A stretch of DNA of 64,000 nt, taken from positions 2,604,001 through 2,668,000 of the forward strand of contig NZ_LT670819.1 of NCBI RefSeq assembly GCF_900129855.1. The letters run 5' to 3'. The position numbers and the translations under genes are program-made. Position 1 is the first letter of the stretch. Every line of letters starts with the position of its first letter. This document shows, piece after piece, positions 26,672 through 35,283 of this stretch. Below the pieces are notes generated by a model. The model ran no database searches. It was given only the letters and a program-made list of their open reading frames with translations, and had not been told where the DNA came from. This DNA is from Streptomyces sp. 3214.6. Its GTDB lineage: Bacteria; Actinomycetota; Actinomycetes; Streptomycetales; Streptomycetaceae.

Positions 26672-27005
26672 CGGGCGGGCCCCACGGGCCGACCTCGGAG
26701 GGTCTCCGCCTGCCACGACACAGGCGCGTCCACCGCTCCCCGGTCGGCCCGGTCGGCCTGCCCGGCACCGCTGCAGCACCAACATGATCACGAACAAGAC
26801 GAACCACATGCCCACGCCCTACGCCCCCTATGTCGCTCCCACCGTCACCCGCCCTCCGCGCACGCACACTTCGCACAGCGGATGCCGGAAGAACGCACGA
26901 GCAGTCACGCAGAGTTCCCTTCGGACACGTAGAGTTGCAGAGGAAAAAACCACACTCCGCCCTTCGCGCCTCACAGCCCTCACCTCGCGTCCCGCGTTCC
27001 ACCCG
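26672..27005. other. Convergent intergenic region with possible terminator signals
   Basis: These 334 bases lie between the convergent MFS and ADP-ribosylglycohydrolase genes. GGCCC and GGGCC near 26678-26692 can pair just past the MFS stop. A T6 run on the minus strand near 26943-26948 lies about 60 bases past the glycohydrolase stop. A hydrophobic minus-strand reading near 26810 has no stop and is not credible. Confidence 0.35.
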
Positions 27006-27911
27006 TCACACGGACGCCGGCACCCACCCCGGCAGCGCTTCCACCTGCTGCGCCCAGGCCGCCGGAGGCGTCCCCGTCTTCCCGGAGGCCAGCACGCCGC
27101 CCACGATGGCGCAGGTCGTATCCACGTCCCCGCCGACCTGCGCGGTCGTCCAGAACGCGGCCTCGTAGTCACCAAGGGCCCGGGCGGCCGACCAGATGGC
27201 GAAGGGGACGGTGTCATGGGCCGACGTGCGCCTCCCGCAGCCCAGCACCGCCGCGACGGTGGACGCGTCGGCGTAGTCGAGCATGTCCCTGGCGCGCCTG
27301 AGACCCGCGCCGACGGCGCTCTTCGGGACGAGGGCGATCACACCGTCCAACAGCGCCTCGGCGCTGGGCGGACCTCCGGGGGCACCGGCCAGCGAGGCGG
27401 CCGCGGCGACGGCCATGGCCCCGACCACGGCCTCCCGGTGCTGATGTGTGGGGTAGGCGGAGATCTCCGCCTGATGGGTCGCCTGCTCGGGATCGTCCGC
27501 GTACCAGGCGCCCAAGGGGGCGATCCGCATCGCGGCGCCGTTGCCCCAGGACCCCTGCCCGTTGAACAGGGCCGCGGACAGTTCGCGCCAGTCGGCGCCC
27601 TCCCTGACCAGTCTCAGCAGCCGGTTGACAGCCGGACCGTACCCGCGGTCGAAGTCATGGTGCTCCGCGAAGGCGTGGGCCAGAGCGTCCTGATCGATGC
27701 GGTGGTGGGCGGCCAGGACGGCCACGACGGAGCAGGCCATCTCGGTGTCGTCGGTCCACTGCCATGGGCCGGGAGGCAGCTCACGGCGCTGCAGCAGGGG
27801 GTAGTTCACCGGCACGAAGAACTGTGAGCCCAGCGCGTCGCCCACGGCGAGGCCGCGCAGGCTGGCCAGGGCGCGCCCCAGGCGCCCGTCGGAAGAGGAG
27901 TCAGCGGTCAT
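27006..27911 (-). CDS. ADP-ribosylglycohydrolase family protein
   Basis: This 301-residue protein belongs to the DraG/ARH family, Mg-dependent hydrolases that remove ADP-ribose from proteins or small molecules. Motifs present are GLAVGDALGSQF (about residues 20-31), WTDDTEMA (metal ligands, about 52-59) and GGDVDTTCAIVGG (about 264-276), where the usual form is GGDTDT. The metal-binding Asp residues are therefore retained. Its ATG overlaps the stop of the histidine phosphatase gene (ATGA at 27908-27911), implying co-translation. Whether it acts on proteins or on ADP-ribosyl metabolites is open. Confidence 0.9.
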   Translation of the reverse strand: MTADSSSDGRLGRALASLRGLAVGDALGSQFFVPVNYPLLQRRELPPGPWQWTDDTEMACSVVAVLAAHHRIDQDALAHAFAEHHDFDRGYGPAVNRLLRLVREGADWRELSAALFNGQGSWGNGAAMRIAPLGAWYADDPEQATHQAEISAYPTHQHREAVVGAMAVAAAASLAGAPGGPPSAEALLDGVIALVPKSAVGAGLRRARDMLDYADASTVAAVLGCGRRTSAHDTVPFAIWSAARALGDYEAAFWTTAQVGGDVDTTCAIVGGVLASGKTGTPPAAWAQQVEALPGWVPASV

Positions 27912-28582
27912 CGCTCTGCCACTCTATCCGTGATCCCGTACGGTTCCGGGTCTCGCCAGCGGTTGAAGGGCCGGTCGAGCGTGTACCTGCCGTCGTCCCC
28001 GAGAACGAGCATCCGCATCTCGGCGTTCCCCGGATTGGCGAGGGACTCGAACTCGGCGACCGTCCAGTGGAACCAGCGCATGCAGAACAGCCGCATCGCC
28101 AGGCCATGGGTCACCAGGAGCACGTTCGGCGGGTGGTCGGGGGCCTCGAAGCTGCGGAACAGGCTCTCCAGGAAGCCGCCGACCCGGTCGTAGACGTCGG
28201 CTCCGCTCTCGCCCTGGGCGAAGCGGTAGAAGAAGTGCCCGTAGGCGTCCCGGTACGTCTTCTGCAGCCGTACGTCGTCGCGGTCCTGCCAGTTTCCCCA
28301 GTCCTGCTCGCGCAGCCGCGGCTCCTCGCGTACCCGTATGAGCTCGGGATCGAGGTGGAAGGCACGGAGCGTCTCGTGCGTGCGCCGGTACGGGGAGACG
28401 TACACGCTGACCCGCTCGCGGCCGAAGACCTCCCGCAGGTTCTTTCCCGTCTCCTCCGCCTGCCGCCGTCCCCGCTCGGTCAGGGCCAGTGCATGGTCGG
28501 GTTCACGCTCGTAGACGGTGTCATCAACATTGCCCGTTGACTCCCCGTGCCGGACAAGGACGATGCGCCGTGGTCGTGCCAT
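27908..28582 (-). CDS. Histidine phosphatase superfamily protein
   Basis: This 224-residue phosphoglycerate-mutase-like phosphatase has the catalytic RHGES motif near residues 11-15 (VLVRHGESTGN), the second Arg in SPYRRTHET and the second His in VTHGLAMRL. Substrate cannot be assigned; related proteins dephosphorylate small metabolites or proteins. It is the first gene of a two-gene leftward operon with the ADP-ribosylglycohydrolase, coupled by a 4-base overlap. The ATG at 28580-28582 has only a weak ribosome site. Confidence 0.92.
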   Translation of the reverse strand: MARPRRIVLVRHGESTGNVDDTVYEREPDHALALTERGRRQAEETGKNLREVFGRERVSVYVSPYRRTHETLRAFHLDPELIRVREEPRLREQDWGNWQDRDDVRLQKTYRDAYGHFFYRFAQGESGADVYDRVGGFLESLFRSFEAPDHPPNVLLVTHGLAMRLFCMRWFHWTVAEFESLANPGNAEMRMLVLGDDGRYTLDRPFNRWRDPEPYGITDRVAER

Positions 28583-28687
28583 GCCAAAACCCTAGATCGG
28601 ATCACGGTCGATCGAGCACTCGTACGGCCTCCATACGGCGCAGGTCACACAGATCCCGCACCAGAAGGCACAAAACACCGCACCATT

Positions 28688-29293
28688 TCAAACCGTCCAG
28701 GTCGACTCGAGCTCCACGATGTCACCGGTGAGGGAGGAGATGTCCGCCTCCGTCTGGGCGCGCAGCGCGAGCCGCTCCACGCGCTCGGTGCGGTACTTTC
28801 CGTGTTCGGCCTCCGAGCGCCACATCGACAGCACCAGGAACTCGTGCCCGGGCGCCTCGGCGAACAGCCCTCGGATCATGCCGGGCGAGCCGGCCATGGC
28901 GGGGTTCCACACCTTCTCCTGCATCAGGGTGAAGTGCTCGGCGCGTTCCTCGTGGACCCGGCACAGGGCCACCCGCAGCAGGTCGGAGTCGGTGAATCGG
29001 GGCTCGAAGCCCGTCTTCACGTCGAAGCGGTAGTCGAACAGCCGCACCTGGGCGTCCTTGAAGGTGCCCGACTGCGTCGCCGCCAGCCGGTCGTGGGAGC
29101 GCGCCATGAAGGAGTCGTAGAAGGCACGGCTCTCCCAGAAGGCGAAGACATGCGCGACAGAGGGCCGCCCCCTGCTCCAGCCCCCGCCCTGTCCCCGAAA
29201 CCCCGGCTCCCCCAGAAGCCCCGCCCACTTTCGCTGTCCCCGTTCGAAACCGCGGCGGTCCACCACGGTGCAGCGAATCCACTTGACCAGCAC
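28688..29293 (-). CDS. DUF4937 (YdbC-like) protein
   Basis: The 201-residue protein reads as two antibiotic-monooxygenase-like ferredoxin folds: MLVKWIRCTVVDRRGFERGQRKW to GSWVAHVFAFWES-type strands, then LLRVALCRVHEERAEHFTLMQEKVW to HEFLVLSMWRSEAEHGKY. This matches DUF4937, a family of unknown function. GTG at 29291-29293 is chosen because the first fold starts there; the upstream extension is arginine- and proline-rich and lacks a ribosome site. It is divergent from the TerD-like gene. Confidence 0.82.
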   Translation of the reverse strand: MLVKWIRCTVVDRRGFERGQRKWAGLLGEPGFRGQGGGWSRGRPSVAHVFAFWESRAFYDSFMARSHDRLAATQSGTFKDAQVRLFDYRFDVKTGFEPRFTDSDLLRVALCRVHEERAEHFTLMQEKVWNPAMAGSPGMIRGLFAEAPGHEFLVLSMWRSEAEHGKYRTERVERLALRAQTEADISSLTGDIVELESTWTV

Positions 29294-29447
29294 CGCGCCA
29301 TGGTAAGGCCAGCGGGCGTGGCGTCGGTCACGCTTGGGGTCGGTGCAGCGCTGCGACGGCGCACGCGCGCGTGGCAGGATGGACAACCGGCCCTGATGGT
29401 CCGGCAGTTCGGGGCGACGGCAGACGGGGAAACGGGGAGGGGAGTTC

Positions 29448-29978
29448 GTGAGCGGCCTCAACAAGGGAATCCGCAAGATCGAGATGGCGCTGAAGTGGGA
29501 CCCGAGTCCGGCGGGGCAGCCCCCCACGGATCTGGACATCGTGGCCGCGACGTACGTGGCGAGCGATTCCAGCGGCGCTCCTGCCTATGTCGTGCACTTC
29601 GACAGCCGTTCGCCCGACGGCACGATCTACCTCAACCGGGACAGCAAGGACGGCAAGGGTTTCGGCTGGGACGAGGTCATGACGCTGGAACTCGACCGGC
29701 TGGACGCGCGGTACGCGCGCGTGGTCGTCGGCGTCGTCATCCAGCAGAACCCGGAGCACCGCACCTTCGTCAGTGTGCTCAACCCCGCCTTCCGGATTCG
29801 AGAGGGCTACAACGTCCTGGACGAGGACGACTTCGCCGGTGTTCTCGGGGCGACCGCGGCGACGGTCGGGGAGTTCGTGCGGGAGACCGACGGGTGGTCG
29901 TTCCACGCCGGCGTCCAGGGCTTCGAGGACGACCCGGCGACGTTCACGAGGATCATGGGCCAGGTACGCCAGTCCTGA
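29448..29978 (+). CDS. TerD-family protein
   Basis: This 176-residue protein has the TerD beta-sandwich pattern with Ca-binding acidic motifs (DLDIVAATYV and DEDDFAGVLG) and no membrane span. TerD-type proteins are linked to tellurite resistance, calcium binding and stress or development; Streptomyces has many paralogues. GTG at 29448 follows GGGGAGGGGAG. No other ter gene is adjacent. A bidirectional terminator follows at 30022. Confidence 0.88.
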   Translation: MSGLNKGIRKIEMALKWDPSPAGQPPTDLDIVAATYVASDSSGAPAYVVHFDSRSPDGTIYLNRDSKDGKGFGWDEVMTLELDRLDARYARVVVGVVIQQNPEHRTFVSVLNPAFRIREGYNVLDEDDFAGVLGATAATVGEFVRETDGWSFHAGVQGFEDDPATFTRIMGQVRQS

Positions 29979-30021
29979 CGCCAGCGTCCGCAGAAGCACA
30001 TCGGGAGACGCCGAGAGACGC

Positions 30022-30060
30022 CGAGGGCGGTGGAGCCGACAACCGGTTCCACCGCCCTCG
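30022..30060. terminator. Bidirectional terminator between terD-like gene and nrdJ
   Basis: CGAGGGCGGTGGA and TCCACCGCCCTCG form a perfect 13-bp stem with a 13-base loop, between convergent genes ending at 29978 and 30093. Confidence 0.87.
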
Positions 30061-30092
30061 CCCACTGGTTCACCCCCAGCAGGTGTCCGACA

Positions 30093-32993
30093 TCAGCTGC
30101 AACCGCTGGTCGAACCGCAGCCCTCGCAGATGTAGCAGGAACCGGCCCGCTGCATCTTCGTGCCGCAGGAGAAGCACAGCGGGGCGTCCGCCTGGATGCC
30201 CAGCTGCATCTCCACCAGTTCGGCGCTGGTGTGGGCCTGCTTCGGGGCGGGCTTGGCTGCCTCGACCTCGGCCTTCGGGGTGGCGACGGCCTTCAGGTCT
30301 GTCGGGCGCGGGGCGGACTGGGCGAGGCCCTCCACGTCCACGTCCTCCTCCTCGAGGGTCGGCTCGTACGAACCGGTCTCCAGGTGACGCTGACGCTCCT
30401 CGGCGGAGTGGATGCCGAGCGCGGAACGCGTCTCGAAAGGCAGGAAGTCGAGCGCCAGGCGGCGGAAGATGTAGTCGACGATCGACTGCGCCATCCGCAC
30501 GTCCGGGTCGTCGGTCATACCGGCCGGCTCGAAGCGCATGTTGGTGAACTTCGAGACGTACGTCTCCAGCGGCACGCCGTACTGGAGGCCGACGGAGACC
30601 GCGATGGAGAAGGCGTCCATCATCCCGGCGAGGGTCGAGCCCTGCTTGGACATCTTCAGGAAGACCTCGCCGAGACCGTCGTCCGGGTAGGAATTGGCGG
30701 TCATGTAGCCCTCGGCGCCGCCGACCGTGAACGAGGTCGTGATGCCGGGACGGCCCTTGGGCAGGCGCTTGCGGACCGGGCGGTACTCGATGACCTTCTC
30801 GACCGCGGTGCGGATCGTGTCCTCGGCCTTCTCGGTGATCTCGGTCTTCTCCTTCTCCTTGGTCTTCGCGGAGAGGGGCTGGCCGACCTTGCAGTTGTCG
30901 CGGTAGATCGCGAGCGCCTTGACGCCGAGCTTCCAGGCCTCGAAGTAGATCTCCTCGACCTCCTCGACGGTCGCCGTCTCCGGCATGTTGACCGTCTTGG
31001 AGATGGCGCCGGAGATCCAGGGCTGGATCGCGGCCATCATGCGGACGTGGCCCATCGGGGAGATGGCGCGCTCGCCCATGGCGCAGTCGAACACCTCGTA
31101 GTGCTCGGGCTTGAGGCCGGGGGCGTCGATCACGTTGCCGTTGTCGGCGATGTGGGCGACGACCGCCTCGATCTGCTCCTCCTGGTAGCCCAGGCGGCGC
31201 AGGGCCTGCGGCACGGTGCCGTTGACGATCTGCATCGAGCCGCCGCCGACCAGCTTCTTGAACTTGACCAGGGCGAGGTCGGGCTCGACGCCGGTGGTGT
31301 CGCAGGACATCGCCAGACCGATGGTGCCGGTCGGGGCGAGCACGGACGCCTGGGAGTTGCGGAAACCGTTCTTCTCGCCGAGGCGCAGCACGTCCTGCCA
31401 GGCCTCCGTGGCGGCTGCCCAGACCGGGGTGTCCAGGTCGTCCATGCGCACGGCCGTGCCGTTGGCGTCGGAGTGCTGCTTCATGACGCGGTTGTGGGCG
31501 TCGGCGTTGCGGGCGTAGCCGTCGTAAGGGCCTACGACCGCGGCGAGCTCGGCGGAGCGGCGGTAGGCCGTGCCGGTCATCAGTGAGGTGATGGCGCCGG
31601 CCAGGGCGCGGCCGCCGTCGGAGTCGTAGGCGTGGCCGGTGGCCATCAGCAGGGCGCCGAGGTTGGCGTAGCCGATGCCGAGCTGGCGGAACGCGCGCGT
31701 GTTCTCGCCGATCTTCTGGGTCGGGAAGTCCGCGAAGCAGATGGAGATGTCCATCGCGGTGATGACGAGCTCGACGACCTTCTGGAAGCGGTCGGCCTCG
31801 AAGGACTGGTTGCCCTTGCTGTCGTCCTTGAGGAACTTCATCAGGTTCAGCGAGGCGAGGTTGCAGGACGTGTTGTCCAGGTGCATGTACTCGCTGCACG
31901 GGTTCGACGCGGTGATCCGGCCGGACTCGGGGCAGGTGTGCCAGTTGTTGATCACACCGTCGTACTGGATGCCCGGGTCGGCACAGGCCCACGCGGCCTC
32001 GGCGAGCTTGCGGAACAGCGCCTTGGCGTCGACCTTCTCGATGATCTCGCCGGTCATACGGGCGCGCAGGCCGAACTCGGTGCCGTTCTCGACGGCCGTC
32101 ATGAACTCGTCGTTCACCCGGACGCTGTTGTTGGCGTTCTGGTACTGGACGGACGTGATGTCGTCACCGCCCAGGTCCATGTCGAAGCCCGCGTCGCGCA
32201 GAGCGCGGATCTTCTCCTCTTCCTTCACCTTGGTGGCGATGAAGTCCTCGACGTCCGGGTGGTCCACGTCGAGCACGACCATCTTGGCGGCCCGACGGGT
32301 GGCGCCGCCGGACTTGATGGTGCCGGCGGAGGCATCGGCGCCACGCATGAACGAGACCGGGCCGGAGGCGTTGCCGCCGGAGGAGAGGAGCTCCTTGGAT
32401 GAGCGGATGCGGGACAGGTTCAGACCGGCGCCCGAGCCGCCCTTGAAGATCATGCCCTCTTCCTTGTACCAGTCGAGGATCGACTCCATGGAGTCGTCGA
32501 CGGCCAGGATGAAGCAGGCGGAGACCTGCTGGGGCTGCGGGGTGCCGACGTTGAACCAGACGGGGCTGTTGAAGCTGAAGATCTGGTGCAGGAGGGCGTA
32601 CGCCAGCTCGTGCTCGAAGATCTCGGCGTCGGCGGGCGAGGCGAAGTACTTGTGGTCCTCGCCGGCCTGCCGATACGTCTTCACGATGCGGTCGATCAGC
32701 TGCTTGAGGCCGGTCTCGCGCTGCGGGGTGCCGACGGCACCGCGGAAGTACTTGCTGGTGACGATGTTGACCGCGTTCACCGACCAGAAGTCGGGGAACT
32801 CGACGCCACGCTGCTCGAAATTGACCGAGCCGTCGCGCCAGTTGGTCATGACGACGTCACGGCGCTCCCAGGCCACCTCGTCGTACGGGTGCACGCCGGG
32901 GGTGGTGTGGATGCGCTCGATACGCAGGCCCTTGGTGGTCTTGGCGCCCTTGGCGCGGGAACCTCGTGCCGGACCGCTCGCCGTCTCTGTCAT
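30093..32993 (-). CDS. nrdJ: Adenosylcobalamin-dependent ribonucleotide reductase
   Basis: This 966-residue class II reductase makes deoxyribonucleotides using vitamin B12. Catalytic-domain motifs include FNSPVWFNVG, PCSEYMHLDNTSCNLASLNL, LAPTGTIGLAMSCDTTGVEPD and the C-terminal redox/zinc cysteines CFSCGTKMQRAGSCYICEGCG. Class II enzymes work with or without oxygen, which suits Streptomyces in oxygen-poor conditions. ATG at 32991-32993 has GGGAGG about 4 bases upstream; a longer reading from 33080 is unlikely. It lies downstream of nrdR and probably shares its promoter and NrdR control. A B12 riboswitch is not visible in the short gap to nrdR. Confidence 0.97.
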   Translation of the reverse strand: MTETASGPARGSRAKGAKTTKGLRIERIHTTPGVHPYDEVAWERRDVVMTNWRDGSVNFEQRGVEFPDFWSVNAVNIVTSKYFRGAVGTPQRETGLKQLIDRIVKTYRQAGEDHKYFASPADAEIFEHELAYALLHQIFSFNSPVWFNVGTPQPQQVSACFILAVDDSMESILDWYKEEGMIFKGGSGAGLNLSRIRSSKELLSSGGNASGPVSFMRGADASAGTIKSGGATRRAAKMVVLDVDHPDVEDFIATKVKEEEKIRALRDAGFDMDLGGDDITSVQYQNANNSVRVNDEFMTAVENGTEFGLRARMTGEIIEKVDAKALFRKLAEAAWACADPGIQYDGVINNWHTCPESGRITASNPCSEYMHLDNTSCNLASLNLMKFLKDDSKGNQSFEADRFQKVVELVITAMDISICFADFPTQKIGENTRAFRQLGIGYANLGALLMATGHAYDSDGGRALAGAITSLMTGTAYRRSAELAAVVGPYDGYARNADAHNRVMKQHSDANGTAVRMDDLDTPVWAAATEAWQDVLRLGEKNGFRNSQASVLAPTGTIGLAMSCDTTGVEPDLALVKFKKLVGGGSMQIVNGTVPQALRRLGYQEEQIEAVVAHIADNGNVIDAPGLKPEHYEVFDCAMGERAISPMGHVRMMAAIQPWISGAISKTVNMPETATVEEVEEIYFEAWKLGVKALAIYRDNCKVGQPLSAKTKEKEKTEITEKAEDTIRTAVEKVIEYRPVRKRLPKGRPGITTSFTVGGAEGYMTANSYPDDGLGEVFLKMSKQGSTLAGMMDAFSIAVSVGLQYGVPLETYVSKFTNMRFEPAGMTDDPDVRMAQSIVDYIFRRLALDFLPFETRSALGIHSAEERQRHLETGSYEPTLEEEDVDVEGLAQSAPRPTDLKAVATPKAEVEAAKPAPKQAHTSAELVEMQLGIQADAPLCFSCGTKMQRAGSCYICEGCGSTSGCS

Positions 32994-33160
32994 GCCGCCT
33001 CCCTGGTACGGGCGTAAACGCCCTGAAATGCCACGTTGTTCCCGTGACACGGTGTTCTGTCTTGTGCTGTGGGCACCCACGCGCTACCGCCCACAACAGG
33101 TCTTGGTCCGCCGCCCGCCCGGCCGTGCCCGGATCCTGTGGTCCGGGTTCGGCCCGTCGG

Positions 33161-33730
33161 TCAGTCGGCGGCGTGGGCGGGCTCGGGGACCTGTACGGTC
33201 CCTCCGCGTCCGCCGTCGTCTTCCCGGCTCCCCGCGACAGCCTCTGTGTCGCCCTCGCGGTCGTCGTCGTCCGCGGTGGGGCGTGCCGTCTGGTCCCTGA
33301 GTTCCGTGATCGCGGCCTCGAAGTCCTCGAGCGAGTCGAACGCCCGGTAGACGGAGGCGAATCGCAGATAGGCGACGAGGTCGAGCTCCTGCAACGGGCC
33401 GAGTATGGCCAGCCCCACGTCGTGGGTGGTCAACTCGGCGCTTCCGGTGGCCCGCACCGCCTCCTCGACCCGCTGGCCGAGTTGAGCCAGCGCGTCCTCG
33501 GTGACCGGCCGTCCCTGGCATGCCTTGCGCACACCGTTGATGACCTTGGTGCGGCTGAACGGCTCCGTCACTCCGGACCGCTTCACCACCATGAGCGAGC
33601 ACGTCTCCACGGTCGTGAACCGACGGGAGCAGTCAGGGCACTGGCGGCGCCTGCGGATCGACGTGCCGTCGTCCGTCGTACGGCTGTCGACGACACGGCT
33701 GTCGGGGTGCCTGCAGAAGGGGCAGTGCAT
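33161..33730 (-). CDS. nrdR: Transcriptional repressor NrdR
   Basis: This 189-residue protein has the NrdR zinc ribbon (CPFC and CPDC, residues 3-34) and an ATP-cone domain (about 46-136, [24 protein letters not shown]). NrdR binds ATP/dATP and represses ribonucleotide reductase genes (established knowledge). The ATG at 33728-33730 is preceded by GGAG; a TTG three codons upstream is unlikely. Two NrdR-box-like sites 31 bp apart lie upstream at 33838-33884, so autoregulation and co-control of nrdJ are expected. The acidic C-terminal tail is variable in the family. Confidence 0.96.
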   Translation of the reverse strand: MHCPFCRHPDSRVVDSRTTDDGTSIRRRRQCPDCSRRFTTVETCSLMVVKRSGVTEPFSRTKVINGVRKACQGRPVTEDALAQLGQRVEEAVRATGSAELTTHDVGLAILGPLQELDLVAYLRFASVYRAFDSLEDFEAAITELRDQTARPTADDDDREGDTEAVAGSREDDGGRGGTVQVPEPAHAAD

Positions 33731-33837
33731 GAACTCCAACCCTCCTCACAGCAGACTCAATGGCCTCGCCAGGCCTCATGGGCCCCTCGAAGCAGCCCCC
33801 AGCATAGGCGATCCATGAGCATCCGAAGACACCGGGG

Positions 33838-33853
33838 ACCACAACTTCTAGGC
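33838..33853. promoter_or_regulatory. NrdR box 1
   Basis: ACCACAACTTCTAGGC matches the same pattern as box 2 (ACCACNANNTNTNGG) and starts exactly 31 bp from it, three helical turns, the spacing expected of tandem NrdR boxes. Confidence 0.6.
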
Positions 33854-33868
33854 TGTTGATGCAATCCA

Positions 33869-33884
33869 ACCACTAGATGTGGGG
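33869..33884. promoter_or_regulatory. NrdR box 2
   Basis: ACCACTAGATGTGGGG contains CCAC-TAGAT-GTGG, close to the palindromic NrdR box. It lies about 140 bases upstream of nrdR on the nrdR side of the nrdR-lexA intergenic region. Confidence 0.65.
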
Positions 33885-34236
33885 CTTGGCTCATACATCC
33901 AGGCTGCATCGCGTGTCGCCCCTGTCGAGCTCACCCCACGCGATCCCGCCGTCACGCCGAGCATATGGAATCCACCTCTGCACGCGCGCGTACGGCCGTA
34001 TCGCCCCGGCACTTACGGCGATACCGTGGGCACCGCAAGGAGGAGAGGTGCGACTCTCGCGCAGAGCGGGACCGGTTCCCGGCGGGCGGAACACCGGGTG
34101 GCAGACTGGGCCCCGCCTCACAAGGTCATCGACCTCGGCGGTGAAGAGTACAACGACGAGCCTTTTCGTCCGCCTGGGACCGCGTTAGCCATACACCCAG
34201 ACACATGATCAAGTCAGGCTATCCAGGCTTTTTCAC
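33885..34236. other. Middle of the nrdR-lexA divergent intergenic region
   Basis: These roughly 350 bases between the NrdR boxes and the SOS box have short readings on both strands but none with a good ribosome site and codon bias. The long gap is unexplained; a small RNA or a long leader is possible but unsupported. Confidence 0.35.
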
Positions 34237-34252
34237 TCGAACGTGTGTTTGG
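34237..34252 (+). promoter_or_regulatory. LexA (SOS) box upstream of lexA
   Basis: TCGAAC-GTGT-GTTTGG matches the actinobacterial SOS consensus TCGAAC-N4-GTTCGA at 10 of 12 positions. It lies 60 bases upstream of the lexA start, consistent with autorepression. Confidence 0.85.
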
Positions 34253-34311
34253 CGCAACCTTTCGAAAGCAACTACCGTTGTGCAGCAGGGAGACAACCGA
34301 GAGGGGCCGAC

Positions 34312-35091
34312 GTGACCACCACCGCAGACAGTGCCACCATCACTGCCCAGGACCGCTCCCAGGGCCGACTCGAGCCGGTGCATGCGATGAACGAAGCCAT
34401 GAATCCCGAGGCGCACAAGCGCTCGCTGCCGGGGCGACCTCCAGGCATCCGCGCGGACAGCTCGGGGCTCACGGACCGCCAGCGCCGAGTGATCGAGGTC
34501 ATCAGGGACTCCGTGCAGCGGCGCGGCTACCCGCCGTCGATGCGGGAGATCGGTCAGGCGGTCGGCCTGTCCAGCACCTCCTCGGTCGCGCACCAGTTGA
34601 TGGCCCTGGAGCGGAAGGGCTTCCTGCGCCGCGACCCGCACCGCCCGCGCGCGTACGAGGTGCGCGGCTCCGACCAGGCCGCCTCCGTGCAGCCCACGGA
34701 CACCGCCGGCAAACCCGCCGCTTCGTACGTCCCGCTGGTCGGCCGGATCGCCGCCGGTGGCCCGATCCTCGCCGAGGAGTCGGTCGAGGACGTCTTCCCG
34801 CTCCCCAGGCAACTGGTCGGTGACGGCGAACTTTTCGTACTGAAGGTCGTCGGCGACTCCATGATCGAGGCCGCGATCTGCGACGGCGACTGGGTCACCG
34901 TCCGCCGCCAGCCCGTCGCCGAGAACGGCGACATCGTGGCCGCGATGCTCGACGGCGAGGCCACCGTCAAGCGCTTCAAGCGCGAGGACGGCCATGTGTG
35001 GCTGCTCCCGCACAACGCGGCGTACGAACCGATTCCCGGTGACGACGCGACCATCCTCGGCAAGGTAGTGGCCGTACTCCGCCGCGTCTGA
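34312..35091 (+). CDS. lexA: SOS repressor LexA
   Basis: This 259-residue repressor has a roughly 50-residue N-terminal extension, a winged helix (about 52-118, [23 protein letters not shown]) and a C-terminal S24 autoprotease. The cleavage site is A148-G149 (GRIAAGGP), with the catalytic pair S183 (GDSMIE) and K220 (ATVKRF) 37 residues apart as in E. coli LexA. GTG at 34312 follows AGAGGGG with a 5-base spacer. It should repress SOS genes, including itself through the 34237 box. Confidence 0.97.
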   Translation: MTTTADSATITAQDRSQGRLEPVHAMNEAMNPEAHKRSLPGRPPGIRADSSGLTDRQRRVIEVIRDSVQRRGYPPSMREIGQAVGLSSTSSVAHQLMALERKGFLRRDPHRPRAYEVRGSDQAASVQPTDTAGKPAASYVPLVGRIAAGGPILAEESVEDVFPLPRQLVGDGELFVLKVVGDSMIEAAICDGDWVTVRRQPVAENGDIVAAMLDGEATVKRFKREDGHVWLLPHNAAYEPIPGDDATILGKVVAVLRRV

Positions 35092-35133
35092 GTGCGGCGG
35101 GGGACGGGCCTGCCCCGTTCACCCCCTGTGACT

Positions 35134-35167
35134 GGGCCCCGGGATCCCTGCGCCGGTTCCGGGGCCC
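35134..35167 (+). terminator. lexA terminator
   Basis: GGGCCCCGG at 35134-35142 pairs with CCGGGGCCC at 35159-35167 about 40 bases past the lexA stop, followed by TGTGTTGTG. Confidence 0.8.
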
Positions 35168-35194
35168 TGTGTTGTGCTTGGGGACCTGTGAGGA

Positions 35195-35231
35195 GGCGGG
35201 TGCCGTCCCTTTGACCGGGATGACACCCGCC
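35195..35231 (-). terminator. dinG-like gene terminator
   Basis: GGCGGGTG at 35195-35202 pairs with CACCCGCC at 35224-35231, with partial inner pairing. It follows the leftward helicase gene's stop by about 50 bases, backing the lexA terminator. Confidence 0.6.
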
Positions 35232-35283
35232 TTCGCCGCGTCTACACCGTCACTGCTGCCTTGCCGTCACTGCGGCCCTGTCG

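Noticed and set aside
26784..26815. Hydrophobic minus-strand reading (MGMWFVLFVIMLVLQ) as a small membrane protein
   Set aside because: It runs on antisense to the MFS gene without a stop and has no good ribosome site, so it looks like G+C-bias noise.
32994..33160. Cobalamin riboswitch upstream of nrdJ
   Set aside because: The gap to nrdR is too short and lacks a B12-box-like motif.
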